NCBI RefSeq assembly: GCF_022539315.1
Contig: NC_066338.1
Span: 1,488,001-1,552,000 of the forward strand
From: Serinus canaria
Taxonomy: Eukaryota > Chordata > Aves > Passeriformes > Fringillidae
Direction: 5' to 3'
Length of the DNA: 64,000 nucleotides
This document shows, in pieces, positions 55,101 to 64,000 of the stretch (its first letter is position 1; each line of letters starts with the position of its first letter). The notes beneath the pieces are model-generated. The model searched no databases. It saw only the letters and a program-made list of their open reading frames with translations, and had not been told where the DNA came from. The position numbers and the translations under genes are program-made.

Positions 55101-58100
55101 CAGGATGCCTCACAGGACGCAAGCTGGCACCAGTGCCAACTCGGGCTGGTTTGAGAGTGCCAAGTACCTCCTGCAAACTGACACCATGAACCAGGGTTGG
55201 TGAGCTTGTTTCCAGGGAAAAGGGGCAGCGTTTTTGTTTCAGGGCTGTGGCTCAGAGCAGCCTTCTGGCTCCTAAAATTCGGCATTGTGAGGATGCCTCC
55301 CAGAACCAAGCTGGCACCAGTGCCAACTCGCGCTGGATTGAGAGTTTCAAGTACCTCCTGCAAACTGACACCAGAACTAGGGTTGGTGAGTTTGTTCCCT
55401 GGGAAAAGGGGCAGGTTTGTGTTCCAGGGCTTGTGGCTCAGAGCAGCCTTCTGGCTCTTAAAATTCGGCATTGTGAGGATGCCTCCCAGAACCAAGCTGG
55501 CACCAGTGCCAACTTGGGCTGGTTTGAGAGTGCCAAGTACCTCCTGCAAACTGATACCTAGAACCAGGGTTGGTGAGTTTGTTTCACCAGGGAAAAGGGG
55601 CAGAGTTTTGTTCCAGGGCTGTGGCTCAGAGCAGCCTTCTGGCTCCTAAAATTCCGCATTGCGCAGGATGCCTCCCAGGACCAAGCTGGCACCAGTGCCA
55701 ACTGGGCTGGTTTGAGAGTGCCAAGTACCTCCTGAAAACTGACCCCTAGAACTAGGGTTGGTGAGTCTTGTTTCCAGGGAAAAGGGCGGTTTGGTGTTCC
55801 AGGGCCTGTGGCTCAGAGCAGCCTTCTGGCTCCTAAAATTCCGCATTGCTGCAGGATGCCTCCCAGGACCAAGCTGGCACCAGTGCCAACTTGGGCTGGA
55901 TTGAGATTTCCAAGTACCTCCTGCAAACTGACACCTAGAACCAGGGTTGGTGAGTCTTGTTTCCAGGGAAAAGGGGCAGCGTTGTTGTGTTCCAGGGCTG
56001 TAGGCTCAGAGCAGCCTTCTGCTCTAAAAATTCCGCATTGCGCAGGATGCCTCCCAGACCAAGCTGGCAGCAGTGCCAACGTGGGCTGGTTTGAGAGTGC
56101 CAAGTACGTCCTTCAATCTGAAACCAAGAACCAGGGTTGGTGAGCTATGTTTCCAGGGAAAAGGGGCAGCGTTTGTTGTTCCAGTGCCTTTGGATCGGAG
56201 CAGCCTACTCTCTCCTAAAATTTCTCATTGCGCAGGATGCCTCCCAGGACCAAGCTGGCAGCAGTGCCAACGTGGGCTCGTTTGAGAGTGCCAAGTACCT
56301 CCTGCAATCTGACACCATGAACCAGGGTTAGTGAGTCTTGTTTCCTGCGAAAAGGGCAGCATTGGTGTTCCAGGACCTGTGGCTTGGAGCAGCCTTCTGG
56401 CTCAAAAATTCCGCATTGCGCAGGACGCATCCCAGAGGCAAGCTGGCACCAGTGCCCACTTGGGCTTGTTTGAGAGTGCCAAGTACCTCCTGCAATCTGA
56501 CACCATGAACCAGGGTTAGTGCGTCTTGATACCAGGGAAAAGGGGCAGCGTTGATATTCCAGGGCCTGTGGCTCAGGGCAGCCTGCTGGCTCCTAAAATT
56601 CTGCATTGTGCAGGATGCCTCTAAGGACCAAGCTGGCACCAGTGGAAACTTGGGCTGGTTTGAGAGTGCCAAGTACCTCCTGCAAACTGACACCATGAAC
56701 CAGGGTTGGTGAGTCTTACTTTCCTGGGAAAAGGGCAGCATTGCTGCTTCAGGGCCAGAGGCTCGGAGTAGCCTTCTGGCTGATTAACTTCCGCATTGCG
56801 CAGGACGCATCCCAGAGGCAAGCTGGCACCAGTGCCCACTTGGGCTTGTTTGAGAGTGCCAAGTACCTCCTGCAATCTGACACCATGAACCAGGGTTAGT
56901 GAGCTTTTTTTGCAGGGAAAAGGGTCAGCGTTCGTGCTTCCATGGCCTGTGCCTCAGAGCAGCCTTCTGGCTTCTAAAATTCCGCATTTTGCAGGATGCC
57001 TCCCAGGACCAAGCTGGCACCAGTGGAAACTTGGGCTGGTTTGAGAGGTCCAAGTACCTCCTGCAAACTGAAATCTAGAACTAGGGTTGGTGAGTTTTCC
57101 AAACCTGGGAAATGGGGCAAAGATTTTCTTCCAGGGCTTGAGGCACAGAGCAGCGTTCTGGCTCCTAAAATTCCGCACTACGCAGGATGCCTCCAGGGAC
57201 CACGCTGGCACCAGTGCCAGCTCTGGCTTCTTTGAGAGTGCCAAGTACCTCCTGCAAACTGACTCCTAGAACTAGGTTTGGTGAGTTTTCAAAACCTGGG
57301 ATACGGGGCAAAGATTTTGTTCCAGGGCTTTAGGCTCAGAGCAGCCTTCTGTATAAAAAAATTCCGCATTGCGCACGATGCCTCTCAGACGCAAGCTGGC
57401 ACCAGTGCCCACATGGGCTGGTTTGAGAGTGCCAAGTACCTCCTGCAAACTGACCCCTAGAACCAGTGTTGGTGAGCTATGTTTCCAGGGAAAAGGGGCA
57501 GCGTTGTTGGTTTCAGGGCCTGTGGCTCTGAGCATCCTACTCTCTCCTAAAATTCGGCATTGCTCAGGATGCCTCCCAGACCCAAGCTGGCAGCAGTGCC
57601 AACTTGGGCTGCTTTGAGAGTGCCAAGTACCTCCTGCAAACTGACTCCTAGAACTAGGTTTGGTGAGTTTTAAAACCTGGGATACGGGGCAAAGATTTTG
57701 TTCCAGGGCTTTAGGCTCAGAGCAGCCTTCTGTATAAAAAATTCCGCATTGCGCACGATGCCTCTCAGACTCAAGCTGGCACCAGTGCCCACATGAGCTG
57801 GTTTGAGAGTGCCAAGTACCTCCTGCAAACTGACCCCTAGAACCAGTGTTGGTGAGCTATGTTTCCAGGGAAAAGGGGCAGCCTTGGTGGTTTCAGGGCC
57901 TGTGCTCGGAGCATCCTACTCTCTCCTAAAATTCCGCATTGCTCAGGATGCCTCCCAGACCCAAGCTGGCAGCAGTGCCCACTTGGGCTTGTTTGAGAGT
58001 GCCAAGTACCTACTGCAATCTGACACAATGGACCAGGGTTAGTGAGTCTACTTTCCTGGGAAAAGGGCAGCATTGTTGTTCCAGGGCCTGTGGCTCGGAG

Positions 58101-58826
58101 CAGCCTTATTGCTCAAAAAATTCCGCATTGCGCAGGACGCCTCCCAGAGGCAAGTTGGCACCAGTGGAAACTTGGGCTTGTTTGAGAGTGCCAAGTACCT
58201 CCTGCAATCTGACACCATGAACCAGGGTTGGTTAATCTTGTTTCTCCAGGAAAACGGGCGGAGTTTTTGTTCCAGGGCCGGTGGATCTGAGCAGCCGTCT
58301 GACTCAAAAAATTCGGCATTGCGCAGAATGCCTCCCAGACGTAAGCTGTCACCAGTGCCAAGTCTGGCTGGTTTGAGAGTGCCAAGTACCTCCTGAAATC
58401 TGACACCATAGACCAGGTTTAGTGAGTCTTGTTTCGTGGGAAAAGGGCAGCATTGGTTGTTCCAGGGCCTGTGGCTCAGAGCAGCCTTCTGGCTACTGAA
58501 ATTCCGCATTGCGCAGGACGCCTCCCAGCGGAAAGCTGGCACCAGTGCCAAGTCAGGCTGGTTTGAGAGGGCCAAGTACCTCCTCCAAACTGACTCCTAG
58601 AACTATAGTGGGTGAGTTTTCCAAACCTGGTAAATGGGGAAAAGATTTTGTTCTAGGGCCTGTGTCTCAGAGCAGCCTTCTGGCTCAAAAAAGTCTGCAA
58701 TGCGCCTGAGGCCTCCCAGGACCAAGCTGGCACCAGTGCCTACTCTGGTTGGACTGAGAGTGCCAAGTAACTCCTGCAAACTGACACCAAGAACCAGGGT
58801 TGGTTAATCTTGTTTCTCCAGGAAAA

Positions 58827-59326
58827 NNNNNNNNNNNNNNNNNNNNNNNNNNNNNNNNNNNNNNNNNNNNNNNNNNNNNNNNNNNNNNNNNNNNNNNNNN
58901 NNNNNNNNNNNNNNNNNNNNNNNNNNNNNNNNNNNNNNNNNNNNNNNNNNNNNNNNNNNNNNNNNNNNNNNNNNNNNNNNNNNNNNNNNNNNNNNNNNNN
59001 NNNNNNNNNNNNNNNNNNNNNNNNNNNNNNNNNNNNNNNNNNNNNNNNNNNNNNNNNNNNNNNNNNNNNNNNNNNNNNNNNNNNNNNNNNNNNNNNNNNN
59101 NNNNNNNNNNNNNNNNNNNNNNNNNNNNNNNNNNNNNNNNNNNNNNNNNNNNNNNNNNNNNNNNNNNNNNNNNNNNNNNNNNNNNNNNNNNNNNNNNNNN
59201 NNNNNNNNNNNNNNNNNNNNNNNNNNNNNNNNNNNNNNNNNNNNNNNNNNNNNNNNNNNNNNNNNNNNNNNNNNNNNNNNNNNNNNNNNNNNNNNNNNNN
59301 NNNNNNNNNNNNNNNNNNNNNNNNNN
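58827..59326. other. Assembly gap, 500 N
   Basis: Exactly 500 N within the 189-bp array. The left flank ends TTTCTCCAGGAAAA and the right flank starts with an aberrant GTGGTGCTTTTCCAGG. The right contig end is therefore probably imperfect by a few bases. Array length across the gap is unknown. Confidence 1.
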
Positions 59327-60467
59327 GTGGTGCTTTTCCAGGAAAACGGGCGGTGTTGGTGTTCCAGGGCCTGTGGCTCGAGCAGCCTTCTGGCTCAAAA
59401 ATTCCGCATTGCGCAGGATGCCTCCCAGACGCAAGCTGGCACCAGTGCCAACTTGGGCTGGTTTGAGAGTGCCAAGTACCTCCTGCAATCTGACACCTAG
59501 AACCAGGGTTGGTGAGCTATGTTTCCAGGGAAAAGGGCAGCGTTGGTTGTTCCAGGGCCTGTGGCTCGGAGCAGCCTACTCTCTCCTAAAATTCCGCATT
59601 GCGCAGGATGCCTCCCAGGCCCAAGCAGGCAGCATTGTCAACTTGGGCTTGTTTGAGAGTGCCAAGTACCTCCTGCAAACTGACTCCTAGAACTAGGGTT
59701 GGTGAGTTTTACAAACCTGGGAAATGGGGCAAAGTTTTTGTTCCAGGGCTTGTGGCTCAGAGCAGCCTTCTGGCTCCTAAAATTCCGCATTGCGCAGGAT
59801 GCCTCCCAGGACCAAGCTGGCACCAGTGCCAACTTGGGCTGGTTTGAGAGTGCCAAGTACCTCCTGCAAACTGACACCTAGAACCAGGGTTGGTGAGTCT
59901 TTTCCAGGGAAAGGGGCAGAGTTTGTGTTCCAGGGCTTGTGGCTCAGAGCAGCCTTCTGGCTCCTAAAATTCTGCATTGCGCAGGATGCCTCCCAGGACC
60001 AAGCTGGCACCAGTGCCAACTCTGGCTGGTTTGAGAGTGCCAAGTACCTCCTGCAAACTGACACCTAGAACCAGGGTTGGTGAGCTTGTTTCCAGGGAAA
60101 AGGGGCAGCGTTGTTGTGTTCCAGGGCCTGTGGCTCGGAGCAGCCTTCTGGCTCCTAAAATTCCGCATTGCGCAGGATGCCTCCCAGACCAAGCTGGCAC
60201 CAGTGCCAACTTGGGCTGGTTTGAGAGTGCCAAGTACCTCCTGCAAACTGACACCATGAACCAGGGTTGGTGAGCTTGTTTCCAGGGAAAAGGGCAGCGT
60301 TGGTGTTCCAGGGCCTGTGGCTCAGAGCAGCCTTCTGGCTCCTAAAATTCCGCATTGCGCAGGATGCCTCCCAGGACCAAGCTGGCACCAGTGCCAACTT
60401 GGGCTGGTTTGAGAGTGCCAAGTACCTCCTGCAAACTGACACCTAGAACCAGGGTTGGTGAGTCTTG

Positions 60468-60484
60468 TTTCCAGGAAAACGGGC
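60468..60484 (+). other. CENP-B-box-like 17-mer
   Basis: TTTCCAGGAAAACGGGC again matches the CENP-B box at all fixed positions except the G of TTCG. The surrounding monomer is otherwise of the common type. The site arises from the same one-base shortening of the G run, which could be biological or a homopolymer sequencing error. Confidence 0.35.
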
Positions 60485-62931
60485 GGTGTTGTTGTTCCAG
60501 GGCCTGTGGCTCGAGCAGCCTTCTGGCTCCTAAAATTCCGCATTGCGCAGGATGCCTCCCAGGACCAAGCTGGCACCAGTGCCAACTTGGGCTGGTTTGA
60601 GAGTGCCAAGTACCTCCTGCAATCTGACACCTAGAACCAGGGTTGGTGAGTCTTGTTTCCAGGGAAAAGGGCAGCGTTGTTGTTCCAGGGCCTGTGGCTC
60701 GGAGCAGCCTTCTGGCTCCTAAAATTCCGCATTGCGCAGGATGCCTCCCAGGACCAAGCTGGCACCAGTGCCAACTTGGGCTGGTTTGAGAGTGCCAAGT
60801 ACCTCCTGCAAACTGACCCTAGAACCAGGGTTGGTGAGTCTTGTTTCTCCAGGAAAACGGGCAGTGTTGGTGTTCCAGGGCCTGTGGCTCTGAGCAGCCT
60901 TCTGGCTCCTAAAATTCCGCATTGCGCAGGATGCCTCCCAGGACCAAGCTGGCACCAGTGCCAACTTGGGCTGGTTTGAGAGTGCCAAGTACCTCCTGCA
61001 AACTGACACCTAGAACCAGGGTTGGTGAGTCTTGTTTCCAGGGAAAAGGGCAGCGTTTGTGTTCCAGGGCCTGTGGCTCAGAGCAGCCTTCTGGCTCCTA
61101 AAATTCCGCATTGCGCAGGATGCCTCCCAGGACCAAGCTGGCACCAGTGCCAACTTGGGCTGGTTTGAGAGTGCCAAGTACCTCCTGCAAACTGACTCCA
61201 GAACCAGGGTTGGTGAGTCTTGCTTCCAGGGAAAAGGGCAGCGTTGTTGGTGTTCCAGGGCCTGTGGCTCAGAGCAGCCTTCTGGCTCCTAAAATTCCGC
61301 ATTGCGCAGGATGCCTCCCAGGACCAAGCTGGCACCAGTGCCAACTTGGGCTGGTTTGAGAGTGCCAAGTACCTCCTGCAAACTGACACCTAGAACCAGG
61401 GTTGGTGAGCTTGTTTCCAGGGAAAAGGGGCAGCGTTGTTGTTCCAGGGCCTGTGGCTCAGAGCAGCCTTCTGGCTCCTAAAATTCCGCATATCGCAGGA
61501 TGCCTCCCAGGACCAAGCTGGCACCAATGCCAACTTGGGCTGGTTTGAGAGTGCCAAGTACCTCCTGAAAACTGACACCATGAACTAGGGTTGGTGAGTC
61601 TTGTTTCCAGGGAAAAGGGGCAGCGTTGTGTGTTCCAGGGGCTGTGGCTCAGAGCAGCCTTCTGGCTCCTAAAATTCCGCATAGCGCAGGATGCCTCCCA
61701 GGACCAAGCTGGCACCAGTGCCAACTTGGGCTGGTTTGAGAGTGCCAAGTACCTCCTGCAAACTGACACCTAGAACCAGGGTTGGTGAGTCTTGTTTCCA
61801 GGGAAAAGGGCAGGTTTTGTGTTCCAGGGCCTGTGGCTCAGAGCAGCCTTCTGGCTCCTAAAATTCCGCATATCGCAGGATGCCTCCCAGGACCAAGCTG
61901 GCACCACTGCCAACTTGGGCTGGTTTGAGAGTGCCAAGTACCTCCTGCAAACTGACACCTAGAACCAGGGTTGGTGAGTCTTGTTTCCAGGGAAAAGGGG
62001 CGGTGTTGGTGTTCCAGGGCCTGTGGCTCAGAGCAGCCTTCTGGCTCCTAAAATTCCGCATATCGCAGGATGCCTCCCAGGACCAAGCTGGCACCACTGC
62101 CAACTTGGGCTGGTTTGAGAGTGCCAAGTACCTCCTGCAATCTGACACCTAGAACCAGGGTTGGTGAGTCTTGTTTCCAGGGAAAAGGGGCAGCGTTTGT
62201 GTTCCAGGGCCTGTGGCTCAGAGCAGCCTTCTGGCTCCTAAAATTCCGCATTGCGCAGGATGCCTCCCAGACCAAGCTGGCACCAGTGCCAACTTGGGCT
62301 GGTTTGAGAGTGCCAAGTACCTCCTGCAAACTGACACCTAGAACCAGGGTTGGTGAGTCTTGTTTCCAGGGAAAAGGGGCAGGTTTTGTGTTCCAGGGCC
62401 TGTGGCTCAGAGCAGCCTTCTGGCTCCTAAAATTCTGCACTGCGCAGGAGGCCTCCCAGACGCAAGCTGGCACTAGTGCCGACTTGGGCTGGTTTGAGAG
62501 TTCCAAGTACCTCCTGCAATCTGAAACCTAGAACCAGGGTTGCTGAGCTATGTTTCCAGGGAAATGGGGCAGCCTTTTTTGGTCCAGGGCCTGTGGCTCG
62601 GAGCAGCCTACTCTCTCCTAACATTCCACATTGCGCAGGATGCCTCCAAGGACGCAAGCTGGCAGCAGTGCCAACTTGGGCTTGTTTGTGAGTGCCAAGT
62701 ATCTCCTGCAAACTGAAACCTAGAACCAGGGTTGGTGAGTCTTGTTTCCGCAGGAAAAGAGGTGGTGTTGGTGTTCCAGGGCCTGTGGCTCGGAGCAACC
62801 TTCTGTCTCAAAAATTCCGCATTGTGCAGGATGCCTCCAAGGACAGCTGGCACCAGTGCCAACTTGGGCTGGTTTGAGAGTGCCAAGTACCTCCTGCAAA
62901 CTGACACCTAGAACCAGGTTGGTGAGTCTTG

Positions 62932-62948
62932 TTTCCAGGAAAACGGGC
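62932..62948 (+). other. CENP-B-box-like 17-mer
   Basis: TTTCCAGGAAAACGGGC, the same 8-of-9 match, in a monomer next to a diverged subfamily patch. It is the third forward-strand copy that I found in the right half of the window. Confidence 0.35.
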
Positions 62949-64000
62949 AGTGTTGGTGTTCCAGGGCCTGTGGCTCGGAGCAGCCTTCTGGCTCCTAAAA
63001 TTCCGCATTGCGCAGGATGCCTCCCAGGACCAAGCTGGCACCAGTGCCAACTTGGGCTGGTTTGAGAGTGCCAAGTACCTCCTGCAAACTGACACCTAGA
63101 ACCAGGGTTGGTGAGTCTTGTTTCCAGGAAAAGGGCAGCGTTGTTGTGTTCCAGGGCCTGTGGCTCAGAGCAGCCTTCTGGCTCCTAAAATTCCGCATTG
63201 CGCAGGATGCCTCCCAGGACCAAGCTGGCACCAGTGCCAACTTGGGCTGGTTTGAGAGTGCCAAGTACCTCCTGCAAACTGACACCTAGAACCAGGGTTG
63301 GTGAGTCTTGTTTCCAGGGAAAGGGGCAGTTGTTTGTTCCAGGGCCTGTGGCTCAGAGCAGCCTTCTGGCTCCTAAAATTCCGCATTGCGCAGGATGCCT
63401 CCCAGGACCAAGCTGGCACCAGTGCCAACTTGGGCTGGTTTGAGAGTGCCAAGTACCTCCTGCAAACTGACACCTAGAACCAGGGTTGGTGAGTCTTGTT
63501 TCTCCAGGAAAACGGGCGGTTGTTGTGTTCCAGGGCCTGTGGCTCGAGCAGCCTTCTGGCTCCTAAAATTCCGCATTGCGCAGGATGCCTCCCAGGACCA
63601 AGCTGGCACCAGTGCCAACTTGGGCTGGTTTGAGAGTGCCAAGTACCTCCTGCAAACTGACACCTAGAACCAGGGTTGGTGAGTCTTGTTCTCCAGGAAA
63701 ACGGGCGTTGTTGTGTTCCAGGGCCTGTGGCTCGGAGCAGCCTTCTGGCTCCTAAAATTCCGCATTGCGCAGGATGCCTCCCAGGACCAAGCTGGCACCA
63801 GTGCCAACTTGGGCTGGTTTGAGAGTGCCAAGTACCTCCTGCAAACTGACACCATGAACCAGGGTTGGTGAGCTTTGTTTCCAGGGAAAAGGGCAGCGTT
63901 TGGTGTTCCAGGGCCTGTGGCTCAGAGCAGCCTTCTGGCTCCTAAAATTCCGCATTGCGCAGGATGCCTCCCAGGACCAAGCTGGCACCAGTGCCAACTT

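Larger units (their letters stand above)
35365..58826 (+). repeat. 189-bp satellite array, forward, about 124 monomers with homogeneous core
   Basis: The array begins in the GCATTGCGCAGG word directly after the 483-bp fragment. The first few monomers (to about 36.1 kb) are diverged. From about 36.1 to 54.7 kb monomers are nearly identical, with boundaries stepping by 188-190 bp (for example 52343, 52532, 52721). Local exceptions lie at 40.6-41.7, 42.7-43.4 and 44.7-46.1 kb. From 54.8 to 58.8 kb monomers are strongly diverged again and contain short two-monomer duplications, for example around 57.3 and 57.7 kb. Most variation in the core is in the 20-25 bp after GTTTCCAGGGAAAAGGGGCAG and in one-base length changes of G runs. 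Confidence 0.97.
59327..64000 (+). repeat. 189-bp satellite array, forward, about 25 monomers, continues past the window
   Basis: The orientation and consensus are the same as in the preceding array. The first two monomers and those at 62.4-62.9 kb are of diverged types (CTACTCTCTCC and GTTTCCGCAGG variants). The rest are near-identical to the 36-54 kb core. Two monomers at about 61.87 and 62.06 kb share both a CATATCGCAG variant and an ACCACTGCCAAC variant, evidence of a recent tandem duplication. The array is open at the right end of the window. Confidence 0.97.

Noticed and set aside
35365..58826. CRISPR-like regular spacing
   Set aside because: The whole 189-bp unit is repeated with no unique spacers. 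The element is a head-to-tail satellite in a eukaryotic context.
1..64000. Telomeric TTAGGG arrays, tRNA, rRNA or histone genes
   Set aside because: I saw none on either strand while reading the window. No covariance-model or profile search could be run.

Overview
This window contains no protein-coding or RNA gene that I can support. It is eukaryotic heterochromatin made of two unrelated tandem satellites with retroelement fragments at their edges. The retroelement LTRs resemble, from memory and unverified, endogenous retrovirus LTRs of passerine birds. Monomers of about 190 bp are common among avian centromeric satellites. A bird, probably a songbird, is therefore my best guess, with a centromeric or pericentromeric location. 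Neither point is proven by the sequence alone.

Layout: 1-2959 is a CpG-rich satellite with a 483-bp period (about 4.8 copies), split by a clean 641-bp solo LTR at 1397-2037. 2960-6778 is single-copy-looking, retroelement-derived DNA with two well-defined LTRs (4559-4863 and 6395-6778). At 6779 a second satellite with a period of about 189 bp begins and fills nearly all the rest, about 280 monomers. It runs in reverse orientation at 6779-9360, flips at 9360/9361, and stays in forward orientation to 64000. Interruptions are a retroelement-like, partly AT-rich insert at about 12008-13481, three runs of exactly 500 N (13482-13981, 34289-34788, 58827-59326), and an inverted piece of the 483-bp satellite at 34789-35366 joined directly to the 189-bp array.

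Within the 189-bp array, about 16.7-32.7 kb has a degenerate higher-order organisation: marker monomers recur every 16-18 monomers (about 3.05-3.43 kb), inside a longer period of about 6.1-6.3 kb. The stretches 36.1-54.7 kb and 59.4-62.4 kb are much more homogeneous. 54.8-58.8 kb and the flanks are diverged. Each monomer carries a strong 26-bp dyad, a consensus-like GTGAGT splice donor and a CAG acceptor-like site. A few variant monomers carry a near-match to the mammalian CENP-B box.

Both satellite periods (189 and 483) are multiples of three, so reading frames stay open across monomers and give repetitive open frames of up to 286 codons. None of these should be annotated as genes. I found no bacterial-type system, CRISPR array, tRNA or rRNA. 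The most interesting content is the satellite architecture itself.
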